64,000 nt of DNA. Origin: Aureococcus anophagefferens (taxonomy: Eukaryota; Sar; Pelagophyceae; Pelagomonadales; Pelagomonadaceae). Position numbers and translations under genes: made by a program. The stretch lies in assembly GCF_000186865.1 (NCBI RefSeq), contig NW_008705562.1, positions 2,830,821 to 2,894,820 of the forward strand. Direction: 5' to 3'. Numbering within the stretch: the stretch's first letter is position 1; the number at the start of each line of letters is the position of its first letter. Below are positions 28,563 through 38,026 of this stretch, piece by piece. Below the pieces are notes generated by a model. That model saw only the letters and a list, made by a program, of their open reading frames with translations, made no database searches and was not told where the DNA came from.

Positions 28563-29228
28563 ATGATCCTACCGGTGATGATGGCTCTCGTCGGGCGCTT
28601 CCTCGCGCGCGAGCTCGAGCTCGTCGTCGTGTCCGCCGGCGGCGAGGCGTCGAGCGCGTTGCCCCGGCCGGCGGCGGGCCGGCTCCTCGTCTTCCCGGGC
28701 TCCTTCGACCCGCTCCACGAGGGCCACACGCGCCTCGCGGCGGCGGCCGCCGAGGCCGTCGCCGCGAGGGACGGCGGCGCGGCGCCGACGCTCCTCTACG
28801 AGATCTCGCTGGCCAACGCGGACAAGGGCGCGGTCGACGCCGACGCCGCGGGCCGGCGCCTGGCCCAGTTTGAGGGCGTCTCCGCGGTCGCGCTCACGCG
28901 GCGCGCGCTCTACGTCGACAAGTCCGAGCTTTTGGGGCCCTGCGACTTCGTCGTCGGCGCGGACACTGCAACACGAATTCTCGACGCGAAGTACTACGGC
29001 GGGCGGCGGGGCTTGGAGGAGGCCCTCGACACGCTGCGGGACCGCGACTGCGGCTTCGTCGTCGCCGGGCGGCTCGACAAGCGCGAAAACTTCGTGCAGA
29101 CGCACGCCGCCATCGCCGGCGCGCCGGACGCCTACCGGGACATGTTCCTCGAGATCGCCCACTTCAGGCACGACCTCTCGAGCACGGAGCTCCGCGCCAA
29201 GGCCGCGGCCGAGGCGGCGCGGGGGTAA
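28563..29228 (+). CDS. NMNAT-like nucleotidylyltransferase
   Basis: 221 residues from ATG at 28563. The cytidylyltransferase fold is clear: LLVFPGSFDPLHEGHTRL with the HxGH motif at residues 52-55, YEISLANADKG, CDFVVGADTATRILDAKYYGG, and C-terminal DLSSTELRAK (ISSTxxR motif). Order and sequence match the plant and fungal proteins in which a CinA-like domain precedes this module; here the CinA part is absent, unless it lies in an unseen upstream exon. The reaction is probably adenylyl or cytidylyl transfer to a mononucleotide-type substrate. The start is uncertain. Confidence 0.8.
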   Translation: MILPVMMALVGRFLARELELVVVSAGGEASSALPRPAAGRLLVFPGSFDPLHEGHTRLAAAAAEAVAARDGGAAPTLLYEISLANADKGAVDADAAGRRLAQFEGVSAVALTRRALYVDKSELLGPCDFVVGADTATRILDAKYYGGRRGLEEALDTLRDRDCGFVVAGRLDKRENFVQTHAAIAGAPDAYRDMFLEIAHFRHDLSSTELRAKAAAEAARG

Positions 29229-29793
29229 GCTTGGTGGTATTGGTGTGTTCGTCGGTTATCCGAGTGTGCTGCGCCTGCGGCAAAGCGGCCGCGGGCGTCG
29301 AGGCTGCGGGCGTCGTGGATGGCGTCCGTCGACGTCGCAGGGAGGAGTCCATGAAATCAATTTAGCCTGTCGTACCAGTGGACCCCCGGCGATCGGTACC
29401 CCCGGCGCCCGGCTCGACTTTGGGCGAGGTGCTCAGCTTTGGTCGCCGACGGGCTTGTGCAGTGCGATGCGGCGTCCTTTTGAGCGCCGCAGAGAGGCAT
29501 ATGAGAGATTTAACGGCTAATCTGCGAGCTGGGTGACGGCGGACNNNNNNNNNNNNNNNNNNNNNNNNNNNNNNNNNNNNNNNNNNNNNNNNNNNNNNNC
29601 GCTGGCGTGCGCCGCCTCCACCGTCGCCGCCGCGCCGCTCCCGCGAGCGCCCCTCCGGCCCCGGAGCGTGCGTCGCGTCGCCGGCGGCGCGAGCCACCGG
29701 CGGCGCACCCCAGCACTCACCGACGAGAGTAGTGGGGCCGACGCGCGCGCGCGCGCCGCGGTCCTCGAGCGCGCGCCCCCTTCGCAGGCAAAG
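29229..29793. other. Gene-free region with an N gap, upstream of eL32
   Basis: 565 bp. The first part is mixed composition with no convincing ORF. A 55-N gap follows (29545-29599), then GC-rich leader sequence ending TTCGCAGGCAAAG just before the eL32 ATG. The CAG there could be the acceptor of a 5'-UTR intron. Confidence 0.5.
29545..29599. other. Assembly gap, 55 N
   Basis: Fifty-five N in the eL32 upstream region. Confidence 0.95.
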
Positions 29794-30201
29794 ATGGTTA
29801 AGGTCACCGCCATGTCGAAGCCGACGATCGTCAAGAAGCGCACGAAGAAGTTCGCGCGCCACTTCTCGAACCGGTTCATGAAGATCCGCAACTCGAGCTG
29901 GCGGAAGATCCACGGTATCGACTCGCGCGTGCGCCGGCGCTTCAAGGGCACGATCCCCATGCCCAAGATCGGCTACGGCAGCGACAAGAAGACGCGCCAC
30001 ATGATGCCCAGCGGCTTCTACAAATTCGTCGTCAACAACGTCAAGGAGCTCGAGCTGCTCATGATGCACAACCGCACGTACGCCGCCGAGATCGCGCACT
30101 CCGTCTCCGGCCAGAAGCGGAAGGCGATCATCGAGCGCGCGGAGCAGCTCAACATCAAGGTCACGAACGCCAACGCCCGCCTCCGCGCCGAGGAGGCCTA
30201 G
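29794..30201 (+). CDS. RPL32: Cytosolic ribosomal protein eL32
   Basis: 135 residues. The sequence follows the eL32 family closely: [12 protein letters not shown], then [50 protein letters not shown], then [16 protein letters not shown] and [13 protein letters not shown] at the end. eL32 is a large-subunit protein near domain II of 25S rRNA. The first ATG ([13 protein letters not shown]) is used here; an in-frame second ATG at 29812 gives a length closer to typical. No intron interrupts the coding region. Confidence 0.97.
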   Translation: MVKVTAMSKPTIVKKRTKKFARHFSNRFMKIRNSSWRKIHGIDSRVRRRFKGTIPMPKIGYGSDKKTRHMMPSGFYKFVVNNVKELELLMMHNRTYAAEIAHSVSGQKRKAIIERAEQLNIKVTNANARLRAEEA

Positions 30202-30530
30202 GCGCCCCCGCCGACACGGCGGCCCGCTCCGGGGCGCGCGGGCCGCGCCGACACGACATAAACCTCCGCTTTAGGACGTCGGATCCCCCGGGCCGGCCGC
30301 GGCGCGGCGCGCGTGGGGCGCTCGTCTTGTGTGCGTCGGGGCACGGATGCTTGCCTGTAAGGCAACGTTGCGGCAACATCGCGAATTGAAGAAGGAGAGT
30401 ATGATCTGGCTCGGTGAGAGCGCCGGCGCGACGGCTTCTCGTGACAGCTTCACTACCAAAAAATAGCCGCATCGCTTCGCCGCAACGACTACCGCCGCAG
30501 CAATCGCCGCAGCAAGCTCCACCAACGCAC
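30202..30530. other. Gene-free intergenic region
   Basis: 329 bp between the eL32 stop and the start of a small secreted-type ORF. The latter half is AT-richer (about 30350-30480) and likely promoter. I see no RNA gene or repeat. Confidence 0.4.
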
Positions 30531-30905
30531 ATGCACCGATCCCTCCTGCTCCTGCTGCGCCTCTCCTCGGCCTTCGCGCTGGCCCGGCGCGCGCCGCGCC
30601 CGAGCGCTCGCGAGAACCTCGGCGCCGTCGCGGGCCGCGCGGCCTTCGTCGCGACGCTCGCGGAGCGCGGGTCCTTCGGGCGGCCGCACGCGCCGCGCGA
30701 GCCGACGGCGCTCGTCGTCGACGTGCGCCTCGACGACGCCGCGATTTGCGACCACTGCTGGCTCCGGGGCGCCGACGCGCGCGCGCTCGCCGCCGTCGCC
30801 GTCGGCGCGGACGTCGCGTTCCGCGCGGAGGCCGAGCCCTACTACAAGCGCGGCCGGCGGCGGGCCTGGCGCCTCGCGCGGCTCGACGACGTAAGGCCCC
30901 TCTAG
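30531..30905 (+). CDS. Small protein with leader peptide and possible OB-like core
   Basis: 124 residues starting MHRSLLLLLRLSSAFALARR, a signal-like leader followed by a basic stretch that would also suit plastid targeting. The core has ALVVDVRLDDAAICDHCWLR and GADVAFRAEAEPYYKRG, a pattern seen in small OB-like proteins (D-H-x-W-x and GDxVxFxAxVxPYxKG). I infer a beta-barrel binding domain but no function. The last 30 bp of coding sequence are partly duplicated just downstream (CTACAAGCGCGGCCG and GTAAGGCCCC words at 30841-30900 and 30922-30957). Confidence 0.5.
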   Translation: MHRSLLLLLRLSSAFALARRAPRPSARENLGAVAGRAAFVATLAERGSFGRPHAPREPTALVVDVRLDDAAICDHCWLRGADARALAAVAVGADVAFRAEAEPYYKRGRRRAWRLARLDDVRPL

Positions 30906-30984
30906 AGACACCATCGCCCTCCTACAAGCGCGGCCGTCTCGGCGGCGTAAGGCCCCCCTAAGGATCCACACGTCGAAACCCGGT

Positions 30985-33493
30985 TTACATGTCCTCGAGC
31001 TTCTTGACCTGCTTGCGGACGTAGTCCGCGAAGGACTTGGCCTTGCGGACCGCGCCCTTGTTGACGACCCAGGCCTCGTCCGCGATCTCGTTGACGAAGT
31101 ACTGGTCGTGGCTGACGACGACGACGGCGCCCTCGAAGCGCTTGACGCAGTCCGCGAGCGCCGCGACGGACTCGAGGTCCAGGTTGTTCGTCGGCTCGTC
31201 CATGATGAGCACGTGCGGCGCGACGTAGGACACGGCCGCGAGCGCGACGCGCGACCGCTGGCCGCCGGACAGCGCCGCGGCCGGCACGTTCTGGAGGTCC
31301 GGGTCGTGGCCCGTGACGCCGCACTTGGCCAGGTGGCTCCGCAGCTTCAGCGCGTGGTCGTTCGTGCCCGGGCCCGGGAACTTGGCCATCATGAACTGGA
31401 GCGGCGTCTGCTTGAGGTCGATCTGGTCCGCGTGGTGCTGGTTCACGAGGGCGACGCGCGCGTGGGGCGACCGGAGGCACTCGCCCTCCGTCGGCTCGAG
31501 GTCGCCCATGATGATCTTCACCAGCGTCGTCTTCCCGTTGCCGTTCTCGCCGAGGAAGACGACGCGCGACTTCGTGTCGATGCCCATCTCCGCGTTGCGG
31601 AAGAGGAAGTCGCCGCCCGGGTAGGCGAAGCCCACGTCCTTCAACGCGACGAGGTTGCCCGGCAGCTCGCCGCCGTGCTGCAGCTCGAGCGGCAGCTCCT
31701 GGTCCTCGTTGAGCGCCGCGAACTCGTCGTCCATGGCGCTCTGCTCCTCCTCGAGCTTCGAGGCCTGCTTCGCCTTCATCTGCATCTTCTTGATCTGCGA
31801 CTGGGACCCGCCGTAGCGGAAGCCGTGGCCCGCGTACTCCTTGAGCGTGTCGACCTCGGCCTGCCGCTTCTCGGAGACGCGCCTCCAGTTCAGGAGCTGC
31901 TCCGCGCGGCGCGCCTGCCACGTCGCGTAGGACCCGTGGGTCTGCGTGAGCCGCTTCGCGTGGCCGGAGATGTGCAGCACGTCGCCGCAGACGTCCTCGA
32001 GGAACTTGCGGTCGTGCGACACCGTGACGACGATGCGCTCCTTCCACGTCTCCGACGTCGCGAGCTCGCGCGCGAGCCAGAGCACGGCGGCGATGGACAG
32101 GTGGTTCGTCGGCTCGTCGAGCAGGAGCAGGTCCGGCCGCGCGAAGAGCGCGGCCGCGAGGTTCGTCCGCACGCGCCAGCCGCCGCTCAGCTCCCGCATC
32201 TTCTTCCCGCGGAGGCCGTCGCTGAAGCCCAGGTGCTTCAGCAGCTCCTCGGCGCGCCGCGGCGCCGAGTCGGCGTCGACGGACTCGAGGCGCTCGAGCG
32301 TCTGCCGGAGCTTCTCGCCGCAGTCCGCGGCCTCCTTCGCGGACAGCTTCGTCGACAGCTTCGCGTCCAGCGCCTCCCGGTCCGCGAGGAGCACGCGCCG
32401 CTCGACGTCCGCGTCGAGCACGATGGACCCCGGCGTGCGCTCCTCGTCCTCGGCGCTCAGCGTCTGGTCCTGCGACCTGTGTGGAAATCAACCACTGGTT
32501 TGGGGGGTCCCCACCAAACTTCAGAACTGTCTAGCTCCGTCAAATCGATGTCGATTCGGCTGATTTTTGGACGAATCGATTGCTCTCGTCGAGTTCTCGA
32601 AGCAGAGCCAAAGAGCTTGCGTCGAAACTTTCAAATACGCTCACATTGAAGTCGGGTTGAAGATTTGAATTCCACACAGCCTGCGACACGTAGTGCACGG
32701 AGCACGCCTCGGGCACGTCGCCGACGCGCCGCGCCGCGAGCGCGAGCAGCAGCGTCGACTTGCCCTTGCCGTTGCGGCCGATCAACGCGTAGCGGCGCCC
32801 GCGGACGAGCGTGAACGCCGCGTCGTCCAGGAGCTCGCGGCCGCCGCCGGGATTCGGCAGCGTGAAGGCCCTGGCCTCGATCGCGCCGCGGTACGCGCCG
32901 AGGCGCCAGCGGCTCCGGCAGGCGCGCACGCGCGCGGCCTCCATCTCCGCGTCGAGGGCGCGCTTCTTGAAGGCGACGGACGTCTTGTCCTCCTTCGCGA
33001 TCGGCGCCTTCTTCGGCTTCCGCTCCTTCTTTTCCCGCTTCGGCTTCGCGGCCGCGTCGTCCGCCGCCGCGGCGTCGGCGTCGCCGGCGGTGCTGGTCTC
33101 GTCGCCGCCGCCGAAGACGCTCTTCGCCGCCGCGAGCGCCGCGTTCGACGTCGACCCGCGCGGCGGCGCCGCGGGCGCGGGCGCCGCCGCGGGCGCCGCG
33201 TCGAGGTTCGCCGCGGCGAACGCCGCGCGCGCGCGCGCGAGGCGCTCGGCCTGCGCGGCCTTCTTCAGCGCCGCCTCGTCGACCTTGGGCTTGCCGCGGC
33301 CCAGCGCCTCGAGCAGCTCCGCGGCCTTGGCCTCCGCGGCGTCCTCCTCCTCGACGAGCTCCGACGACAGCACGAAGGCGGCCACGGCCTCCTTGAGGTC
33401 GTCGTCGTCGTCCGTGTCGTCGCAGAGGCCCACGATGTACTCCTGCAGGTCCTCGTCGAGGCCCGCGAGCACGGACGCGACGATGGCTGCCAT
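30985..33493 (-). CDS. ABCF-type (GCN20-like) ribosome-associated ATPase (one introner intron)
   Basis: Exons 32688-33493 and 30985-32476 give 765 residues. The splice reads HYVSQDQTLSAEDEERTPG, continuous with the ABCF pattern. The two ABC cassettes are complete: Walker A GRNGKGKST near residue 238, signature LSGGWRVRT, Walker B LLLLDEPTNH; then Walker A GENGNGKTT near 573, signature LSGGQRSR and Walker B VLIMDEPTNN. A charged linker lies between them, and there is no membrane domain. The N-terminal 190 residues are helical, then Lys-rich, as in GCN20/ABCF3. These proteins act on ribosomes in translation control. The intron is a family B introner, opposite in orientation to the gene relative to the CNX1 copy. 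Confidence 0.93.
32477..32679 (+). mobile_element. Introner element, family B, in ABCF gene (antisense to gene)
   Basis: A 203-bp insertion with the exact duplication CCTGCGAC on the plus strand (32469-32476 and 32680-32687), that is GTCGCAGG in gene sense. The ends are inverted repeats CTGTGTGGAA and TTCCACACAG. On the gene strand the intron is 32687 down to 32477 with a GT donor from the duplication and a terminal CAG acceptor. It is closely similar, on the same plus strand, to 35471-35673, although the host genes run in opposite directions. Confidence 0.95.
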
Positions 33494-33842
33494 CGGAGAG
33501 CACGGCGACAGGCTGATGCTCGCTGAAACTTGCGGTAAAATTGCCCGAGCTGAAAACCGATCGAGCTCCCGCGCTCTTTGGGCTCGGTGGTGCTCGTCTC
33601 CGTGCCGATCAAGCTCCCGCGCTCTTTGGGCTCAGGTGCTGCTCGTCTTTGTGCTCGAGCATCGCACAGCTGTGCTGTATGTGGTACTTTGGCAAGTACG
33701 TGCCGAACTTCGACAACTTGTGCGCCTGCCTGGCCCTGGCGCCCGTGCCGCAGGTGGGCCACCTCGCCGACGACTACCTGAGCGACGACGACGACGACGA
33801 CGACGACACTACAACACCTACACCCGTGAAGCCTTCGTAACT
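33494..33842. other. ABCF/CNX1 divergent region with a 48-bp tandem duplication
   Basis: 349 bp between divergent starts. Two 48-bp units at 33559-33606 and 33607-33654 share AGCTCCCGCGCTCTTTGGG. The 3' part holds a short ORF just ahead of the CNX1 ATG. The promoters of both genes presumably lie here. Confidence 0.6.
33679..33840 (+). CDS. Possible upstream ORF (53 codons) before CNX1
   Basis: An ATG-started ORF (MWYFGKYVPNFDN) with a poly-Asp run and end TPTPVKPS; its TAA lies two bases before the CNX1 ATG. The near-abutting stop and start would permit reinitiation control of CNX1. It could also be part of an unrecognised upstream exon or not translated. No homology is recognised. Confidence 0.25.
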   Translation: MWYFGKYVPNFDNLCACLALAPVPQVGHLADDYLSDDDDDDDDTTTPTPVKPS

Positions 33843-36051
33843 ATGGCGCCGTCTAAGTACCCCATGGTGAGCATCGAGGAGGCCGTCGGCGCGGTCATGG
33901 ACGCCGTCGCGCCGCTGGAGCCCGAGCGCGTGCCGCTCGTGCGCAAGAGCGTGTACCACGGCACGACGGCTCCCGCTTTAGGCCGCGTGCTCGCGTCGCG
34001 GGTCGTCGCCGACGCGCCGCACCCGCCCTTCGCGGCGGCGATCAGCGACGGCTACGCCTTCCAGGCGAGCGGCCAGGTCATGAAGCTGCGCCTCGAGGAC
34101 CGGCCCGCGCTCTGCGGCGCGCCGTTCAGCGGCCGGCCGCTCGGGAGCATGGACTGCTGCTACGTCGCCACGGGCGCGCCCCTGCCGAATCTGGCGGACT
34201 GCGTCGCCAAGGAGGAGGACTGCGAGGTCAGCGCGGGCCAGAAGACCGTCGTCGTGCCCGCGCTGCCGCCCCGGACCGACGTGCGCGTCCCCGGGTCCGA
34301 CTGGGACGCCGGCGACGTGCTCTGCGAAAAGGGGGCCGTCGTGGCGCCCGCGGACCTGGCCATCTTGGCCGCCGCGGGACACCACGAGGTCGCGGCGCAC
34401 CGCCTGCCCAAGGTCGTCGTCTTCTCCACGGGCGACGAGCTCTGGTCCCCCGAGGCGGGACACAAGTACGACCAGAGGACCATGGTCCGCGACGCGAACC
34501 GCTACGGGCTGATCGGCCTCCTCGGCGGCCACGGCGAGGGCCAGGCCGGCGCCGAGGTCCACGACGGCGGCATCGTCGAGGACAAGGAGTTCGCGCTCCG
34601 GAGCGCTTTACGGGAAGCCGTCAAGCACTACGACGTCGTCGTCACGACGGGCGGCGCGTCCGTCGGCCGCGCGGACCACGCCAAGGCCGTGCTCGAGGCC
34701 GCGGACCGCGGAACCGTCCACTTCGGGCGGCTCCACATGAAGCCGGGGAAGCCGACGACCTTCGCGACGCTCGACGCCGGGTCCTTCGACAAGGACGAGA
34801 AGGGCCGCGAGAAGCGCTGGCTCTTCGCGCTCCCCGGCAACCCCGTGTCGGCCCTCGTGACGGCGCAGCTCCTCGTCGTGCCCGCGCTGAAGCGCCTCAA
34901 GGGCTTCGGCGAGGCCGCGGCGTGCCCGACGGAGGTGCGGCTGGCCCTGGACCACGACCTGCCTTTAGACGGCGCGCGGCCCGAGTACCACCGCGTGTCG
35001 CTCGAGTACCGCGACGAGGGCGACGGCGGTAGCGACTGGTCCGCGGCGCCCTACCGCTTCCGGCGCGCCGCGGGCAGCCTCGCCGCGACGTCGACGGGCA
35101 ACCAGCGGAGCTCGCGGCTCCTGTCCATGCGCGGCGCGCACGCGCTCGCGTGTGTGCCCGAGCGGGGCCGCGCGCCGCTCGTCGCCGCGGGGGCGGGCAA
35201 GGCGCTGCCCGCGGGCACGGCCGTGCCGGGGCTGCTGCTCGGCCCCTGCCCGCCCCTCGTGCCCGAGTCCGACGCGCCGTTCCTCCTCGGCGGCGACCGC
35301 GCGCGGAAGCGCGACGCGCTCGTCGCCGCGGAGGCCGACGCCGCGGGCGCGCCCAAGGTCGCCGCCGTCGCCGTCGTCAGCGGCGCGGGCTTCGCCGAGA
35401 GCGAGCTCCGCGCCCACGTCGTCACGCGCGTCGACGCGGCCAACGCCGCGGCCGCGGTCATCGCGCGGTCCTGTGCCGAATTCAACCACTGGTTTGGGTG
35501 GTCCTGACCAAACTTCAGAAATCTCTAGCTCGGTCAAATCGAAGTCGATTCGGCTGATTTTTGGACGAATCGATTGCTCTCGTCGAGTTCTCGAAGCAAA
35601 GCCGAAGAGCTTGCGTCGAAACTGTCGCGTACGCTCACATTGAAGTGGAATTTAATATTTGAATTCGGCACAGGCGCGGTCGACTGGCCTCGCGATGTTC
35701 GTCCGCGACGGCCCGCCCGTCATCCGCGCGGACGACCCGTCCGAGATCCGGGCGGAGCTCCTCAACCGCGCGGGCGAGGCCGCCGTCCTCGTCGTCTGCG
35801 GCGGCCTCGACGTCGGGCTGGCCAGCCCGCCGACGCCGCGCGCGCTCGACGAGGCCCGCAAGGCGCCGGGCCTCGCGCGCGCCATGGCCCTCGCCGACGA
35901 CGACCCCCTCCAGAGCCCCATCGCCGCCATCATGGGCGACACGCTCGTCCTCGTCCTCCCCGCGCCCGCGACGCGCGCCGCGCGCTGCGCGCGCGCCGTC
36001 GCGCCCGCGCTCCCCACCATCCTCGCCCAGCTCAAGGGCCGCCGCGACTGA
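33843..36051 (+). CDS. CNX1: CNX1/gephyrin-type molybdenum cofactor synthesis protein (one introner intron)
   Basis: Exons 33843-35462 and 35674-36051 give 665 residues. The N-terminal MoeA-type E domain has ISDGYAFQ (residues 69-76), TGDELWSP, VTTGGASVGRADH near 269 and LPGNPVSALV near 332, as in molybdate-inserting enzymes. The C-terminal 190 residues are a MogA-type G domain in plant E-G order (PIAAIMGDTLVLVLPAP and PALPTILAQLKG). The molybdopterin-adenylating loop is diverged: where TTGGTG-x3-D-x-TP is expected it reads VVCGGLDVGLASPPTP. CNX1 acts in the cytosol on molybdopterin. The intron is a family B introner with a GC donor; the splice gives VIARSTGLAMFV. Confidence 0.92.
35471..35673 (+). 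mobile_element. Introner element, family B, in CNX1 gene (sense)
   Basis: A 203-bp insertion with the exact duplication GCGCGGTC (35463-35470 and 35674-35681). The ends are inverted repeats CTGTGCCGAATTCAA and TTGAATTCGGCACAG. The intron is 35463-35673, with donor GC from the duplication and acceptor CAG from the element end. Its core shares TCGGCTGATTTTTGGACGA with family A. Confidence 0.95.
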
Positions 36052-36151
36052 CGCGGCCATCGTTGTGCACATGTAACTTGGGGGACGCCGACGGGGGCGG
36101 ACCGGCGCGCGAACGTCCGGCGCGATCACGTGGTTTAAATTGGGGGGACGC

Positions 36152-37141
36152 CTACGCGTCCCACTCAGCGCCCCCGGGCGCGTCGGCCGGCGGCGCCCCC
36201 GGCGCCGCGGGCGCGTCGGCGGGCGGCGCCGGCTCGCCCGCGCGCGGCGCGTCCCAGGGCTTCGGGCGCCGGAGGCCCGCGGGGTCCCAGAGCTCGGCCG
36301 ACGGCGACACGGGGTTCGGGCCGAGCTCGCGGCTCGGGGGCACGGGGCTGCGGCTGATAATGTGGCTCGGATCCAAGATCTTCCAGTCGTCGAAGTCCGT
36401 GTCGTCGACGGTCGTGCCCGGCAGCAGGATGACCGACTCCGTGCGGCCCTTCGACTTCGTCCTCCGGAGGGACCGGCCCGTGCCGGCGGACTTGCTCCGC
36501 TCGAGGCCCCGGCGGCCGCTGCAGACGACGTCCTGGAGCGCCGACAGCGCGGGCTCGCTGTTGCGCTTCGGGAGCGAAGGGGCGACGGAGCTCTCGCTCG
36601 CGCGCCGCGCCTTCGGCGGCCCCGCGCGCGGCGCGAGCGGGTCCGGCGCCCGCTGGTCCGTGCCCGTGGACATGCGGCGCACCGGCGGGGCTTCGGCCGC
36701 CGGCGGGGCCCCGGCCGGCGGCGGCCCGGCCGCGGCCCGCGTCCGCTCTCGGTGCTCGCGCGCGGCCTCCTCGAGCGGGTCCTCGACCTGGATCGTGCCG
36801 TTCGGGCTCCGGGGCAGGGACGCGTCGAGGCCGCCGAGCTGCCAGGGCGCGTCCGGGGAGCCGTGGACGCAGGGGCTGCCGAGGCTGATCTCGATCTCCC
36901 GCGACGCGCGGTGCGAGCCCCGGTCGAAGGACGCGCGCTTCCTAGGCGACTCGAGGCCCTCGAACTCCACGACGTCGAGCAGCCGCTCCGGGAGGCGCAT
37001 GCCGCCCGCGAGCGCGCGCTTCTCCGGCATGCCCGGCGACGACGCCAGCCTCCGGAAGCCTCGGGATAAAACTCCTCCCTCGACGAGCGGTGTGGGCTGA
37101 GGTGAATGGGCTGCGAGATGCCACCCAAAAGCTGATACCAT
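36152..37141 (-). CDS. Disordered Ser/Pro/Arg-rich protein, unknown
   Basis: 329 residues from ATG at 37141. The chain is largely disordered, with many basic-Ser sites that look like kinase targets (RRASESS, RSKSAG, RRTKSKG, RKRASFDRG) and Pro-rich ends. A short acidic/aromatic patch (TDFDDWKILDPSHI) could be a docking motif. I recognise no domain. The region next to CNX1 (100 bp apart, convergent) shows no other gene. An internal ATG at PEKRALAGG is an alternative start. Confidence 0.5.
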   Translation of the reverse strand: MVSAFGWHLAAHSPQPTPLVEGGVLSRGFRRLASSPGMPEKRALAGGMRLPERLLDVVEFEGLESPRKRASFDRGSHRASREIEISLGSPCVHGSPDAPWQLGGLDASLPRSPNGTIQVEDPLEEAAREHRERTRAAAGPPPAGAPPAAEAPPVRRMSTGTDQRAPDPLAPRAGPPKARRASESSVAPSLPKRNSEPALSALQDVVCSGRRGLERSKSAGTGRSLRRTKSKGRTESVILLPGTTVDDTDFDDWKILDPSHIISRSPVPPSRELGPNPVSPSAELWDPAGLRRPKPWDAPRAGEPAPPADAPAAPGAPPADAPGGAEWDA

Positions 37142-37333
37142 CGTTCAATGATTTGGGAGGGGCTGCCAAGTGCATACCCGCTCCTCGCTGGAGTTGCCAT
37201 GCAACTTGTGGTAACATTGTCCCGCGGCGAGAAGCTCTGCTCATCTGCTCGGCGCAAGCAGCCAGTGCCTTTGCAAGCCGCCGCCGCGCACTGAGTTCAG
37301 CACAAGCCGCTGCCGCGCACTGAGACCAGCACA

Positions 37334-37927
37334 ATGGCGCTCGCGCTCCTCGCGCTTGCATCCGCGGCCGCGGCCTTGCACGCGCCGGCGAGGCGCTTCG
37401 CCCGGGCGCCGGCGCTCCATTCTGACAGCTACCTCGACCAGCTGAGCAGCGCCGAGCTCGCGTGGAGCGCCGCGCCGCCGGCGCTCGCCTACGCCGCGGA
37501 CAAGCCCGCGCTGGGGGCGCTGAGCGACGCGTCGTTCGTCGGCCAGTACGAGCTCGAGGAGTCGGAGGACGCCGACAGGGCGAAGACGCTCCTCGAGCTC
37601 ACGGCCGACGGCAAGGCCGCGCTCGGCGCGACGGACGGCGTCCCCTTCGCCGCGAGCTCCGGCCGCTGGGAGTTCGACGGCCAGGAGCTCATCCTCGAAA
37701 TCACGCGCCGGTACGAGGGCACGATCGAGCCCTACGCGACGACGCGCGTCTTCGTCGGCGACGTCATCGCCCTCAACGAGACGCCGCCGTCCGTGAACGG
37801 CGCCGTCAAGATGACGCCATCGCCGACGTCCGACGACATGCGCCGCATCCCGAGGCACTCGCTCCCCGACGACGCCGTCGGCTACTTCGTCGCCGTCAAG
37901 ATCCCGCCCGTGCCCGGCGCCGTCTGA
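37334..37927 (+). CDS. Probable plastid-targeted small protein, unknown
   Basis: 197 residues. The start MALALLALASAAAALHAPARR is a signal peptide followed by a basic transit-like stretch (FARAPALHS), as in stramenopile plastid proteins. The mature part has FVGQYELEE, GRWEFDGQELILEITRRYEG and DVIALNETPPSVNG, a beta-rich fold that might be lipocalin-like. DAVGYFVAVKIPP ends it. I do not know its role. Confidence 0.6.
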   Translation: MALALLALASAAAALHAPARRFARAPALHSDSYLDQLSSAELAWSAAPPALAYAADKPALGALSDASFVGQYELEESEDADRAKTLLELTADGKAALGATDGVPFAASSGRWEFDGQELILEITRRYEGTIEPYATTRVFVGDVIALNETPPSVNGAVKMTPSPTSDDMRRIPRHSLPDDAVGYFVAVKIPPVPGAV

Positions 37928-38026
37928 GTCCCTCCGGGACGCGCGCCGCGTCGTAAGCGAGACGTTCGGAACTGGGGGTCGCATGGCGCCCCCCGCTCTT
38001 CGTTCGCCGACTCGCCTTCGCCGCGC

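Noticed and set aside
32811..33842. N-terminal extension of CNX1 by 344 codons
   Set aside because: The segment is antisense to ABCF exon 1 and the intergenic region; the MAPSKYPMVS start is the natural MoeA-type start.
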